64,000 nucleotides of DNA from Salinisphaera sp052044135 (GCF_052044135.1 NZ_JBQDYF010000005.1:62001-126000), one strand, 5' to 3'. Shown: positions 52,918 through 62,285, numbered from the stretch's first letter. The notes: generated from the sequence alone by a model not told the origin. Translations and numbers: made by a program.

Positions 52918-53574
52918 TCAGGCGCATTCGCGGGTCCGTGCCAGTCGGGCCTCGCGGTAGCGCGCGATCTCGTCGATGGTCAGAACCGGCATGTCGTGGC
53001 GTGCGGCATAGCGCTCGATCTCGGCGTTTCCGGCCATGGTGCCGTCATCGTTCATCAGCTCGCAGAGCACGGCGGCGGGGCGCATGCCGGCCAGAATCGC
53101 GAGATCCAGCGAGCCCTCGGTGTGCCCGCGACGGGCCAGTACGCCATCGTCCACCGCCCGCAGTGGAAAGACGTGGCCGGGGCTGACGATGGCGCCGTGA
53201 TCGCCGCCGAGTGCTTCCAGCGAGGCAGCGATCGTGCGCACGCGGTCGGCGGCCGACACGCCGGTCGTCACGCCGGTGGCCGCCTCTATGCTCACGGTAA
53301 AGCCGGTGCGGTTTTTCGACTGGTTGTTGTTGACCATCTGGGGCAGGCCGAGCGCGTCGATTTCGGCGCCGGGAAAACACAGGCAGACGATGCCCGAGCC
53401 ATCGCGGATCATCTTGACCATGGTGTCGACCGACAGGTTCTCGGCCGCGGCCACGATGTCGGCCTCGTTCTCGCGATCGCTATCATCGAGCAACAGAACC
53501 GGGCGTCCGGCGCGATAGGCCTCGATGGCGGCGGCGAGCCGCGGGAAGCCGTGGAATTCGTTGGATGCTGACAT
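52918..53574 (-). CDS. ribB: 3,4-dihydroxy-2-butanone-4-phosphate synthase
   Basis: Converts ribulose 5-phosphate to the four-carbon riboflavin precursor. 218 residues, stand-alone without a fused RibA domain. LLLDDSDRENEADIVAAAE near 28-46 (acidic metal loop), NRTGFTVSIEA near 88-98 and ARRGHTEGSLDLA near 146-158 are the active-site blocks. ATG 53574 follows AAGAGGACG. It is preceded by an FMN riboswitch, which explains control by flavin supply; other rib genes must lie elsewhere. Confidence 0.97.
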   Translation of the reverse strand: MSASNEFHGFPRLAAAIEAYRAGRPVLLLDDSDRENEADIVAAAENLSVDTMVKMIRDGSGIVCLCFPGAEIDALGLPQMVNNNQSKNRTGFTVSIEAATGVTTGVSAADRVRTIAASLEALGGDHGAIVSPGHVFPLRAVDDGVLARRGHTEGSLDLAILAGMRPAAVLCELMNDDGTMAGNAEIERYAARHDMPVLTIDEIARYREARLARTRECA

Positions 53575-53606
53575 GAAACGTCCTCTTGTCATGGAGTCAA
53601 CGTTTC
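53575..53606 (-). promoter_or_regulatory. Ribosome-site hairpin of the ribB riboswitch
   Basis: GAAACGT (minus 53606-53600) pairs with ACGTTTC (53581-53575), which lies between the AAGAGG ribosome site and the ATG. The stem would hide translation initiation. CCCTCT further upstream (53623-53618) is complementary to the ribosome site and gives a second way to block it. This suggests translational control. Confidence 0.65.
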
Positions 53607-53661
53607 AGGGCTAGGCGAGAGGGCTCGCGCCGACGCACCGATTGCGCCGGACTGCCGCCAC

Positions 53662-53806
53662 GCGTCTTCTTTCATCCGGACTGTGACCGTCGGCTCTGGA
53701 TTCTGACCAGATCTGCTGACCTTCCAACGGGAGTCGGAAGCGCTCGTGGGCTCGGCTGCCTGTGCAGCCCTACCACCGGTGGGGAATTGCACCCCGCCCT
53801 GAAGAC
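53662..53806 (-). ncRNA. FMN riboswitch (RFN element)
   Basis: On the minus strand the conserved pieces are in order: TCAGGGCGGGGTGCAATTCC, CCACCGGTGGTA, the AGCCGAGCCCACGAGCGC region, CCGACTCCCGTTGGAAGGTC and the closing CAGTCCGGATGAAAGAAGAC. This is the RFN aptamer that binds flavin mononucleotide, upstream of ribB as expected. The expression platform lies between 53661 and 53575. Confidence 0.95.
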
Positions 53807-53810
53807 CATT

Positions 53811-53820
53811 GCAGCATAGC
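53811..53820 (-). promoter_or_regulatory. Candidate -10 box for ribB
   Basis: TATGCT on the minus strand (53818-53813) lies directly upstream of the riboswitch aptamer, so transcription would begin at about its first base. A -35 element is not clear. Confidence 0.45.
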
Positions 53821-53884
53821 CGATCGCGGGGCCGGCGAACAGGGTGTGTCTCGTTCACCCGCGCCCGCCGTTGGCATCGCAAGG

Positions 53885-53902
53885 CCCCGGCAAGGGCCGG
53901 GG
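53885..53902. terminator. GC-rich hairpin after the ferritin-like gene
   Basis: CCCCGGC-AAGG-GCCGGGG, a 7-bp perfect stem 40 bp beyond the stop of the ferritin-like gene (minus strand). Only TTG follows, so termination would be weak or Rho-assisted. Confidence 0.45.
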
Positions 53903-53942
53903 TTGTCGGTGGGACGACGCGCCCGTGCGGGTCGCGGCGGCT

Positions 53943-55058
53943 TCAGCTGCTGTTATCGGCGCTCATGGACAGCGCGCTGTGCCCGGGTATGTTGGTGCCG
54001 TTCGGGAAAAAGCCGCCCTGGGACACCTGGGCAGCGGTGGCATAGGCGATGTTGTGCACCTGCGCGATGGTGCGGTCATAGGCGAGCCCGTTAGCGTCCG
54101 TCGGCACGATATTGCTCGCCGCGTACAGGCTGCCGTTGATGCTGACCATGCCATTGGTCTCGCCCACGGCCTGGTTCTTGCCGATGCCCTGGTCGTCGTT
54201 GGCGGCCACCGGCGGTCGACCGTTGGCGTAGTCGGCGCTGACATTCGAATTGCCATCCACACTGTCGCGCACGCCCGAGATATTGTCCGTGAGGTCGCTG
54301 AACGCGGTGTTGCCGTTGTTGTAATCCGCCGCCGTGAGGAAGGTACGAACCAGCCCGGCATGATAGGCCTCCACGGCAAGAATGCCCGCGGCGGCATCGA
54401 GATAGGTGCGGCTTTTGAGGAACGGCGCGCCGCCATGATAGGCCGTGACCCCGACATCCTCGAAGATAAAGGCGCCGAGCAGGAAGTTCTCGGGGCTCGA
54501 GAACGGGTCGAAGTTGGATACGCCGATCAGGTTGCCGAGCGCAGCGAAAGAGTTCTTGAGATCGATCGCCGGAGCGGAAGCCGCATGCGTGCCCAGCGCC
54601 GCGCGCAGGAACTGCACGTGATGCAACTCATCCTGGGCGATCTCCGCCGCGTATTGGCCAATGAGTTTATTGCTGCTGAAATCCACTTGTGGCGATCCCT
54701 TGATGATCACCATGCCCGGATTGTTGCCCCGGTCGCTGTCGGCCAGTCCGTTGCCGGTCACGGCCCGCAGGTAATACTCGGCTTCGAGATATTCGAGATT
54801 CAGCGCGAAGTTGAGAATGGCTTCGTCGGGTGGGCCGCCCACATACACATTATTGTCGCTGGTCGCGGCGACCGCTTTGTTGCTGTGGTCGTTGCAGGCG
54901 CCCAGGAGCGCACTTCCGACCAGGCCGGCGGCATACATGCCGCCATGGGCGAGAAATCGGCGGCGGCTTCGGCCGGGCGTCACGCGCGGGGCGGGATGTT
55001 CGCTCGCCCCAGTCCCGGCAGCGGTTTCCTGGATGTCGGCATGTCCTGATTTTTTCAT
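53943..55058 (-). CDS. Tat-exported ferritin-like domain protein
   Basis: 371 residues. The signal region GRSRRRFLAHGG (29-40) is a twin-arginine motif, followed by a hydrophobic stretch and a lipobox LGAC with Cys55, so it may be a Tat-exported lipoprotein. The mature part resembles ferritin-like/desiccation-related proteins: DEAILNFALNLEYLEAEYYL with Glu-rich helices, EIAQDELHHVQFLR, FEDVGVTAYHGG and ILAVEAYHAGLVRTFL. Function is unproven; a metal or stress role is usual speculation. ATG 55058 follows AGGAAAAAA. Confidence 0.88.
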   Translation of the reverse strand: MKKSGHADIQETAAGTGASEHPAPRVTPGRSRRRFLAHGGMYAAGLVGSALLGACNDHSNKAVAATSDNNVYVGGPPDEAILNFALNLEYLEAEYYLRAVTGNGLADSDRGNNPGMVIIKGSPQVDFSSNKLIGQYAAEIAQDELHHVQFLRAALGTHAASAPAIDLKNSFAALGNLIGVSNFDPFSSPENFLLGAFIFEDVGVTAYHGGAPFLKSRTYLDAAAGILAVEAYHAGLVRTFLTAADYNNGNTAFSDLTDNISGVRDSVDGNSNVSADYANGRPPVAANDDQGIGKNQAVGETNGMVSINGSLYAASNIVPTDANGLAYDRTIAQVHNIAYATAAQVSQGGFFPNGTNIPGHSALSMSADNSS

Positions 55059-55659
55059 GATATTTTTTCCTGTGTCGGCGAGGGCGTGCAGGCACCCACG
55101 GGCCGAGTCGAAGCCGGGCCGTTCGGATGCTTTTTTTGTCTGCGGAACATGCGGGGACGCTGCAGACTCAATAAGCAACTACGCGGATTCGGGAAAATAG
55201 ATGCTTATACAAAGAAATGGCCGTAAAATTCCTTGAATTGACACGCAGAAAGGGCTTGGCGCGCGGTTGAAGGCCTTTTGTTATGAGTTGTAACTACATC
55301 CGGGGCGCGTCGAATAGGCTGCCCCTTGGTCCGGCGCAGCGCCCGGTCAACGAGTGGACGACGCGATTGCTTGCGCGCCCGAAGCAGTAGTGTCTAGCCT
55401 GCCTTCGTTTTTTGCGCTCATTCGCGTGCGGAGGCAGAATGCTTCTGCTTATTCGGCCGGGTGCGTGTCGGACACAACCCGGGACCGGGTTGCGCAGGCC
55501 GGCTTGAATGAGGGATCGTGCCGCCTTCGAACGGGCGGGCTTGCGATAAGGCCGCACACTCTGCCCACGCGTTTGTGCGCTCATCGTCAATGTTGCCGAT
55601 GCGGTCGTCTTTAATGGACAATGACCAACCTTTGTCAAGCCGTACTCGGGATGGTTGCA
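55059..55659. other. 601-bp gap before transketolase
   Basis: No supported gene. It separates the leftward ferritin-like gene from rightward tkt, so it must hold both promoters. Poly-T and AT-rich patches occur near 55040-55075 and 55195-55240, the second containing TTGAATTGACACG. Copy B of the dispersed repeat lies at 55345-55471. Confidence 0.6.
55345..55471 (+). repeat. Dispersed intergenic repeat, copy B
   Basis: Aligns with the reverse complement of 18235-18365 over its whole length. Both copies share the 16-mer GCGCTCATTCGCGTGC and, 5' to it, GACGACGC then TTGCGC and GAAGCAG. Divergence is spread along the length, so the copies are old. It lies upstream of tkt. Confidence 0.8.
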
Positions 55660-57660
55660 ATGCCCTCACGACGAGATCTCGCCAACGCGATTCGTATTCT
55701 GGCCATGGACGCCGTCCAGAAAGCCAACATTGGACACCCCGGTATGCCGATGGGCATGGCCGATATCGCGGAAGTGCTGTTCAACGATCATCTGAAGTTC
55801 AATCCGACCAATCCGGACTGGGCCGATCGCGACCGTTTCCTGCTGTCCAACGGCCACGGCTCGATGCTGCAGTACGCCGCGCTGCATCTGACCGGCTACG
55901 ATATGTCGCTGGACGACATCAAGAACTTCCGCCAACTGCATTCGCGGACCCCGGGCCATCCGGAAAACACCGAAACGCCGGGTGTGGAGACCACCACGGG
56001 CCCGCTCGGCCAGGGGCTGGCCAACGCGGTCGGGATGGCGCTGGGCGAAGCGGTGCTGGCTTCCCAGTTCAACACGGTCGAGCACAAGGTGATCGATCAC
56101 CGTACCTACTGCTTTGCCGGTGACGGCTGCCTGATGGAAGGCATCTCGCACGAGGCCTGTTCGCTGGCCGGTACGCTGGGGCTGGGCAAGCTCATCGTGT
56201 TCTACGATGACAACGGCATTTCCATCGACGGCGAGGTCAAGGGCTGGTTCACCGACGACACGCCGGCCCGCTTCGAAGCCTATGGTTGGCAGGTGGTGCG
56301 CAACGTCGACGGCCACGACGCCGGGGAAATCAACACCGCGATCGAGACCGCCAGGAAGGAGACCGCCAAGCCCACGCTGATCTGCTGCAAGACTGTGATC
56401 GGTTATGGCGCCCCGACGATGAAGGGCACGGCCAAGGTCCACGGCGCACCGCTGGGCGACGACGAGGTCGCCGCGACCCGCAAGGCGCTGGGCTGGGCGG
56501 ACGAGACGCCGTTCCATGTGCCGGACGATATCTATGCGGCCTGGGATCACCGCGACGCCGGCGCCGCCGCCGAGAAATCCTGGCAGGATGTGCACGCCGC
56601 CTATGTGAAGGCGAACCCGGAACTGGCCACCGAGCTGGATCGTCGCCTGTCCGGCACAATGCCCGCCGACTGGGAAGCCGGCATCGCCAGGCTGATCGAC
56701 GCGATGCAGTCTGATGGCAAGCGCACGGCGACCCGCAAGTCCTCCAAGGCAGTGCTGGGCGCGGTATGGAACCTGTTGCCGGATCTGTTCGGCGGTTCGG
56801 CCGATCTGTCCGGTTCCAACGGCACCGATTTCGATGGTCACAAGGCCGTCACGGCCGCTGATTACAACGGCAACTATGTCTACTACGGCGTGCGCGAATT
56901 CGGCATGTCGGCGATCACCAACGGCCTGAGTCTGCACGGCGGCTTCGTGCCGTTCGGCGCGACCTTCCTGACGTTCTCCGACTACGCTCGCAACGCGGTG
57001 CGCATGGCGGCGCTGATGAAGTCGCGCAACGTCTTTGTCTACACCCACGACTCCATCGGCCTGGGCGAGGACGGCCCGACCCATCAGCCGGTCGAGCATC
57101 TGGCCTCGCTGCGCCTGATCCCGAACCTGCATGTCTGGCGCCCGGGGGACGACGTCGAAGTGGCCGTTGCCTGGAAGGCCGCCATCGAGCGCGAGGCCGG
57201 TCCCTGTGCGCTGGCGCTGTCGCGCCAGGACGTCGATCATCAGGATCGCGATGCCGACACGGTCGCCGCCATCGCCCGGGGCGGCTACGTACTGCGCGAT
57301 ACCGGCGGTGCCCCGGATGCCATCGTCATGGCCACCGGCTCCGAACTGGAACTGGCCGTGGCCGCCGCCGACAAGCTGGTTGGCGAGATCGCGGTTCGGG
57401 TCGTGTCCATGCCCTGCGTGGATCTGTTTCGCGAACAGCCAGCGGCGTATCGTGATAGCGTTCTCGACCCGGCGGTTACAGCCCGCGTGGCGGTCGAAGC
57501 CGGCGTCTCCGATGGCTGGGTCGGCTATGTCGGCCCGACCGGCCAGGTGGTGGGTGTCGACCAGTTCGGTCTTTCGGCACCGGGGCCCGAGGTCTACAAG
57601 GAACTCGGCGTGACCGTCGAAGGCGTTGTCGAAGCGCTCCGGAATCAGGTCAAGGCCTGA
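55660..57660 (+). CDS. tkt: Transketolase
   Basis: TPP enzyme moving two-carbon units between sugar phosphates (pentose phosphate pathway, and the Calvin cycle where present). 666 residues, the usual length. HPGMPMGMADIAEVL near 27-41, GPLGQGLANAVGMALGE near 115-131, the TPP motif GDGCLMEGISHEA then DDNGISIDG near 155-195, and the catalytic glutamate loop GLGEDGPTHQPVEHLASLR near 468-486 are present. ATG 55660 is preferred, with GGGATGG ahead; ATG 55651 is possible. gap follows after 43 bp. Confidence 0.97.
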   Translation: MPSRRDLANAIRILAMDAVQKANIGHPGMPMGMADIAEVLFNDHLKFNPTNPDWADRDRFLLSNGHGSMLQYAALHLTGYDMSLDDIKNFRQLHSRTPGHPENTETPGVETTTGPLGQGLANAVGMALGEAVLASQFNTVEHKVIDHRTYCFAGDGCLMEGISHEACSLAGTLGLGKLIVFYDDNGISIDGEVKGWFTDDTPARFEAYGWQVVRNVDGHDAGEINTAIETARKETAKPTLICCKTVIGYGAPTMKGTAKVHGAPLGDDEVAATRKALGWADETPFHVPDDIYAAWDHRDAGAAAEKSWQDVHAAYVKANPELATELDRRLSGTMPADWEAGIARLIDAMQSDGKRTATRKSSKAVLGAVWNLLPDLFGGSADLSGSNGTDFDGHKAVTAADYNGNYVYYGVREFGMSAITNGLSLHGGFVPFGATFLTFSDYARNAVRMAALMKSRNVFVYTHDSIGLGEDGPTHQPVEHLASLRLIPNLHVWRPGDDVEVAVAWKAAIEREAGPCALALSRQDVDHQDRDADTVAAIARGGYVLRDTGGAPDAIVMATGSELELAVAAADKLVGEIAVRVVSMPCVDLFREQPAAYRDSVLDPAVTARVAVEAGVSDGWVGYVGPTGQVVGVDQFGLSAPGPEVYKELGVTVEGVVEALRNQVKA

Positions 57661-57703
57661 TTTGGAGCGTACTCAAGTTCAATTCCAAGTTCGAGGAGCG
57701 AAC

Positions 57704-58714
57704 ATGGCAGTCAAGATTGGTATCAACGGCTACGGTCGCATCGGCCGCAACGTGCTGCGTGCCCTGTATGAGAGCAAGCGCACCGGCGAGATCGAGATCG
57801 TGGCGATCAACGACCTCGGCGACGCCAAGATGAACGCGCACCTGACCCAGTACGACACCGCCCACGGGACGTTCCCGGGCGAGGTCAAGGCCGAGGGCGA
57901 GGATCTGGTCGTCAACGGCGACCGAATCAAGGTGCTGTCCGAGCGCGATCCGGCCCAGTTGCCCTGGGGCGATCTGGGCGTGGATGTGGTGCTCGAGTGC
58001 ACGGGTCTGTTTGCCAGCAAGGACAAGGCCAGCGCCCACCTGAAGGGCGGCGCCAGGAAAGTGCTGATCTCCGCGCCCGCCGGCAGCGATCTCAAGACCA
58101 TCGTCTACGGCGTCAACCACGAAACACTCACCCCGGAAGACAAGGTCGTCTCCAACGCCTCCTGCACGACCAACTGCCTGGCGCCGCTGGTCAAGCCCCT
58201 GCACGACGCCTTCGGCATCGAGTTCGGGTTGATGAACACCATCCACTCGTACACCAACGACCAGGTGCTGTCGGATGTCTATCACAAGGACATCCGCCGG
58301 GCGCGCAGTGCGACCCAGAACATGATCCCGACCAAGACCGGCGCGGCCGCCGCGGTCGGCCTGGTGCTGCCGGACCTCAACGGCAAGCTGGATGGTTTCG
58401 CCGTGCGCGTGCCGACCATCAACGTCTCCTTCGTCGATCTGTCGGCCAATGTGTCCAAGGACGTCACGGTGGAAGACGTCAACAACGTGCTCAAGACCGC
58501 CGCCAACGGCGAGCTCAAGGGCGTGCTGGCCTACACCGAGGAAGAGCTGGTCTCGCAGGACTACAACCACACTTCGGTGTCGTCCACGGTCGATTCCAAG
58601 CTGACCAAGGTTGCCGGTTCGCGCCTGATCAAGGTCTGCTCCTGGTACGACAACGAATGGGGCTTTTCCAACCGCATGCTGGATACCGCGCTGGCCATGG
58701 CCAACGTCGGCTGA
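57704..58714 (+). CDS. gap: Glyceraldehyde-3-phosphate dehydrogenase
   Basis: Interconverts glyceraldehyde 3-phosphate and 1,3-bisphosphoglycerate. 336 residues. The NAD loop INGYGRIGRN is at 7-16, the catalytic cysteine is Cys154 in SNASCTTNCLAPL, the partner histidine follows in NTIHSYTNDQ near 181, and WYDNEWGFSNRM is near the C-terminus. ATG 57704 has GAGGAG at ideal spacing. It is flanked by tkt and pgk, an arrangement typical of central carbon metabolism clusters. A strong terminator follows. Confidence 0.98.
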   Translation: MAVKIGINGYGRIGRNVLRALYESKRTGEIEIVAINDLGDAKMNAHLTQYDTAHGTFPGEVKAEGEDLVVNGDRIKVLSERDPAQLPWGDLGVDVVLECTGLFASKDKASAHLKGGARKVLISAPAGSDLKTIVYGVNHETLTPEDKVVSNASCTTNCLAPLVKPLHDAFGIEFGLMNTIHSYTNDQVLSDVYHKDIRRARSATQNMIPTKTGAAAAVGLVLPDLNGKLDGFAVRVPTINVSFVDLSANVSKDVTVEDVNNVLKTAANGELKGVLAYTEEELVSQDYNHTSVSSTVDSKLTKVAGSRLIKVCSWYDNEWGFSNRMLDTALAMANVG

Positions 58715-58738
58715 TCGAACGACGATCGTCAGCACTCG

Positions 58739-58768
58739 AAAAGACCGGACGCAGTCCGGTCTTTTTTT
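58739..58768 (+). terminator. Intrinsic terminator after gap
   Basis: AAAAGACCGGAC-GCA-GTCCGGTCTTTTTTT: a 10-bp or longer stem followed by seven T, 25 bp after the gap stop. It separates tkt-gap from pgk. Confidence 0.93.
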
Positions 58769-59043
58769 GGCAAATCTGCCCGCAAAAGAACGCGAATAAA
58801 TGCAAATAGAGTGGCCAAGCACGCCGCCGCGCTATTGAACATACTGTAGCGTGTTCGCTGAGTATCAACGACCACGGCCTGTGTTCAATCTTTATTGGCG
58901 TCCATCTGCGGACTGTGCTTTTACGAACGCGATCTCGAGGTCGCCCAAGGCGGCTTTGTATTCGAGCGCGGTGACGGTTAGATTCCTGATCCTGACCAGG
59001 TTGCCCGACGGCGCACCGCCCAATTTCTGAACGAGGACACTAT
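58769..59043. other. Gap between gap terminator and pgk
   Basis: 275 bp without a gene. Near 58783-58808 the minus strand reads TTTGCATTTATTCGCGTTC, reminiscent of the core of the dispersed repeat (TTTGCGCTCATTCGCGTGC), so a third, degenerate copy is possible. The pgk promoter must lie here; GAGGA before the start is its ribosome site. Confidence 0.5.
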
Positions 59044-60222
59044 ATGACCATGCTATCGATGGACGACGTCGATCTCGCCGGCAAGCGCGTGCTGATCCGC
59101 GAGGATCTGAACGTGCCGGTGAAAAACGGCCAGGTGACTTCGGCCGCGCGCCTGCGCGCCTCGCTGCCGACCATGAAAAAAGCCATGGCGGCCGGCGCGA
59201 AGGTCATGGTCATGGCCCATCTCGGTCGGCCGACCGAAGGCGAGCCGTCGGCAGAGGACAGCCTGGCGCCGGTGGCGAAATGGTTGTCCGACGAACTCGA
59301 CCGCGACGTGCCGCTGGCCATCGACTGGCTGGACGGCGATGTCGAAGTCGCGGACGGCGAAATGGTGGTCTGCGAGAACGTGCGCTTCAATGTCGGCGAG
59401 AAAGCCAACGACGCAGGCCTGGCCCGGAAAATGGCCGCCCTGTGCGATGTGTTCGTCATGGATGCCTTCGGCACCGCCCACCGTGCCCAGGCCTCGACCG
59501 AGGGCGTGGCGCGCTTCGCGCCGGTGGCCTGCGCCGGGCCGTTGCTCATGGCCGAGGTCGAGGCGCTCAGAGCCGCGATGAACGATCCGAAGCGCCCCTT
59601 GGTGGTCATCGTCGGCGGCTCCAAGGTGTCGTCCAAGCTCGAGCTTTTGAAATCGCTGGCCACGCTGGCCGATCAGCTCATCGTCGGCGGCGGCATCGCC
59701 AACACCTTTTTGGCGGCGGCCGGGCACCATGTCGGCGGCTCGCTCTATGAAGCCGATCTGGTCGATTCCGCGCGGGCGATTCTCGCGGACATCCGCGCGC
59801 GCGGTGGCGATATCCCGTTGCCCGAGGACGTGGTCGTGGCCACCGAGTTCTCGGAATCCGCCGCGGCCGTGACGCGCAACATCGCCGATGTGGCCGACAA
59901 CGAGATGATTCTGGACATCGGACCCAAGGCGCGCGCACAGATGGCAGCCATTCTCAAGAACGCCGGCACAATCGTCTGGAACGGGCCCGTCGGCGTGTTC
60001 GAGATCGATCAGTTCGGCGGCGGTACCGAAGCCCTGGCCCAGGCCATCGCCGAAAGCGACGGTTTCTCGATCGCCGGCGGCGGCGATACCCTGGCCGCCA
60101 TCGAAAAATATGGCATCGGCGAGAAAGTGTCGTATATCTCGACCGGCGGCGGCGCCTTCCTGGAATTCCTCGAGGGCAAGACGCTGCCCGCGATCGCGGC
60201 GCTCGAAGCGCGCAGCAAGTAG
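59044..60222 (+). CDS. pgk: Phosphoglycerate kinase
   Basis: Transfers phosphate between 1,3-bisphosphoglycerate and ADP. 392 residues. RVLIREDLNVPVKNGQVT near 15-32, MAHLGRPTEGEP near 57-68, ENVRFNVGEK near 111-120, VVIVGGSKVSSKLELL near 187-202, WNGPVGVFE near 313-321 and the GGGDTLAAIEKYG loop near 347-359 are conserved. The ATG follows GAGGAC. The next gene starts 10 bp after its stop, so pgk and the MoxR-VWA pair are probably cotranscribed. Confidence 0.97.
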   Translation: MTMLSMDDVDLAGKRVLIREDLNVPVKNGQVTSAARLRASLPTMKKAMAAGAKVMVMAHLGRPTEGEPSAEDSLAPVAKWLSDELDRDVPLAIDWLDGDVEVADGEMVVCENVRFNVGEKANDAGLARKMAALCDVFVMDAFGTAHRAQASTEGVARFAPVACAGPLLMAEVEALRAAMNDPKRPLVVIVGGSKVSSKLELLKSLATLADQLIVGGGIANTFLAAAGHHVGGSLYEADLVDSARAILADIRARGGDIPLPEDVVVATEFSESAAAVTRNIADVADNEMILDIGPKARAQMAAILKNAGTIVWNGPVGVFEIDQFGGGTEALAQAIAESDGFSIAGGGDTLAAIEKYGIGEKVSYISTGGGAFLEFLEGKTLPAIAALEARSK

Positions 60223-60231
60223 GCGGGCGTG

Positions 60232-61080
60232 ATGAGCCACCAGTTCGAGGGCACCGAGCGCTACGTCGCGACCGACGATCTCAAGCTGGCCGTGAACGCG
60301 GCCGTGACGCTGACGCGGCCGTTGCTCATCAAGGGCGAGCCCGGCACCGGCAAGACCATGCTCGCCGAGGAGGTCGCCGCCGGGCTGGGCAAACCGCTTC
60401 ATCAGTGGCATATCAAGTCGACGACCAAGGCGGCGCAGGGGCTGTACGAATACGACGCGGTCTCGCGCCTGCGCGATTCGCAGCTCGGCGACGCGAAAGT
60501 GCACGATATTTCGAACTACATCGTGCCCGGCCCGTTATGGGATTGCTTCACCGCCGCCGAGCAGCCGGTGCTGCTGATCGACGAGATCGACAAGGCCGAT
60601 ATCGAGTTCCCGAATGATCTGCTGCGTGAGCTCGATCGCATGGCCTTCGACGTTTACGAGACGCGCCAGACCATCGAAGCAAGGCACCGGCCGATCATCA
60701 TCATCACCTCCAACAACGAAAAGGAACTCCCGGACGCTTTCCTGCGCCGTTGCTTTTTCCACTTCATTTCGTTTCCCGACAAGGACACGATGAAGGCCAT
60801 CGTCGACGTGCATTTCCCGGGCATCAAGGCGCGGCTGCTGTCGGACGCGCTGGATCTGTTCTTCGATATCCGCGATGTGCCCGGTATCAAGAAGAAACCG
60901 TCGACCTCCGAGCTGCTGGACTGGCTGAAGCTGTTGCTGGCCGAAGATATTCCGGCCGCGGCATTGCACGGCGACGCGGACGATGCGCTGCCGCCCATGC
61001 ACGGCGCGCTGCTCAAGAACGAACAGGATGTGCACCTGTTCGAGCGGCTTGCCTTCATGAGCCGGCGGGCCCGGCGCTAG
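60232..61080 (+). CDS. MoxR-family AAA+ ATPase
   Basis: 282 residues. Walker A GEPGTGKT near 34-41, Walker B LLIDEIDKAD near 112-121, sensor-1 IIITSNNEKELPDAF near 150-164 and the arginine finger FLRRCFFHFISFPD near 164-177 identify a MoxR ATPase. Such ATPases pair with von Willebrand A proteins to mature or remodel metalloenzymes or complexes; the client is unknown. ATG 60232 is used (GTG just before is also in frame). The VWA partner follows 20 bp downstream. Confidence 0.93.
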   Translation: MSHQFEGTERYVATDDLKLAVNAAVTLTRPLLIKGEPGTGKTMLAEEVAAGLGKPLHQWHIKSTTKAAQGLYEYDAVSRLRDSQLGDAKVHDISNYIVPGPLWDCFTAAEQPVLLIDEIDKADIEFPNDLLRELDRMAFDVYETRQTIEARHRPIIIITSNNEKELPDAFLRRCFFHFISFPDKDTMKAIVDVHFPGIKARLLSDALDLFFDIRDVPGIKKKPSTSELLDWLKLLLAEDIPAAALHGDADDALPPMHGALLKNEQDVHLFERLAFMSRRARR

Positions 61081-61100
61081 GCTGGCCCTGAGCCGACCTC

Positions 61101-62285
61101 ATGCTGGTCGAATTCTTCTATGAGTTGCGGGAGGCCGGGCTGAAGCCCTCGGTGACCGAGTTCCTCACGTTGATCGAGGCGCTCGATGCGCACGTTGCCG
61201 GCCTGAGCGTCACCCGGTTCTACTATCTGGCGCGAGCGTCGCTGATCAAGGACGAGACCCTGTTCGATCGTTTCGATCAGGTCTTCGCGCATTATTTCGA
61301 AGGTATCGCGGCGTTGCCGCTCGACCCGGAAACGGCTATTCCACAGGAATGGCTGGACAAGCGCGACGAGCTGGAACTCAGCGAGGAACAAAAAGCCGAG
61401 ATCGAAGCGCTCGGTGGCTGGGACAAGCTCATGGAAACGCTCAAGCAGCGCCTGGAAGAGCAGGGCAAGCGGCATCAGGGCGGCAACAAATGGATCGGTA
61501 CGGCCGGGCGCTCGCCGTTCGGCGCGTTCGGCTTCAATCCTGAAGGTATCCGCATCGGCCAGGATCGCTCGCGTCATCGGCGCGCGGTCAAGGTCTGGGA
61601 CCGGCGCGCGTTCGCCGATCTGGACGGCGATCGCGAGATCGGCACCCGTAACATCAAGATGGCGTTGCGCCGCCTGCGGCGCTTTGCGCGCGAAGGCGCG
61701 GCCGATGAACTGGACCTGGACGCCACCATCCGGGGCACGGCGAACAATGCCGGGCATCTCGATCTGGTGATGCGGCCCGAACGGCGCAATGCCGTCAAGC
61801 TGCTGGTGTTCTTCGATGTCGGCGGCTCGATGGACGATCATGTCGCCGTGTGTGAAAACCTGTTTTCGGCGGTGCGCGCCGAGTTCCAGCACCTCGAGTA
61901 TTTCTACTTCCACAATTTTCCCTACGAAGGCTTGTGGCGGGACAATGCCCGTCGCCGTAGTGAACGTTTCGACACCCAGGATATCTGTCGGACCTTCGAT
62001 ACCGAGTACAAGGCCATCTTCGTCGGCGATGCGACCATGAGCCCGTATGAAATCGCCTATCCGGGCGGTTCGGTGGAGCACTGGAATGACGAACCCGGTG
62101 AAGTGTGGCTGCGGCGATTGCTCGAGGCGTTTCCACGGGCGGTGTGGCTCAATCCCGAGCCGCGCCGGCGCTGGGATCACACGTCGTCCGTACAGATGAC
62201 GCGGGAGTTGATGGCCGGGCGGATGTACGAGCTGACGCCGAACGGGCTGGATGAAGCCGTGGCAGCGTTGTCGCGCGCGCGTTGA
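61101..62285 (+). CDS. VWA domain protein (CoxE-like), partner of MoxR ATPase
   Basis: 394 residues. The N-terminal half is helical (MLVEFFYELREAGLKPSVTE and further), then a basic linker GNKWIGTAGRSPFGAFG, and a C-terminal VWA-like domain. The MIDAS sequence is DVGGSMDD near 239-246, where the usual DxSxS first serine is glycine, a variant I recall as common in this subfamily. LFSAVRAEFQHLEYFYFHN, the threonine region FVGDATMSPYE and FPRAVWLNPEPRRRW are family blocks. No signal peptide. Its tight link to the ATPase gene implies a joint role. Confidence 0.9.
   Translation: MLVEFFYELREAGLKPSVTEFLTLIEALDAHVAGLSVTRFYYLARASLIKDETLFDRFDQVFAHYFEGIAALPLDPETAIPQEWLDKRDELELSEEQKAEIEALGGWDKLMETLKQRLEEQGKRHQGGNKWIGTAGRSPFGAFGFNPEGIRIGQDRSRHRRAVKVWDRRAFADLDGDREIGTRNIKMALRRLRRFAREGAADELDLDATIRGTANNAGHLDLVMRPERRNAVKLLVFFDVGGSMDDHVAVCENLFSAVRAEFQHLEYFYFHNFPYEGLWRDNARRRSERFDTQDICRTFDTEYKAIFVGDATMSPYEIAYPGGSVEHWNDEPGEVWLRRLLEAFPRAVWLNPEPRRRWDHTSSVQMTRELMAGRMYELTPNGLDEAVAALSRAR

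Noticed and set aside
53589..53882. Small minus-strand ORF upstream of ribB
   Set aside because: It coincides with the FMN riboswitch aptamer and its leader; the conservation is of RNA, not protein.
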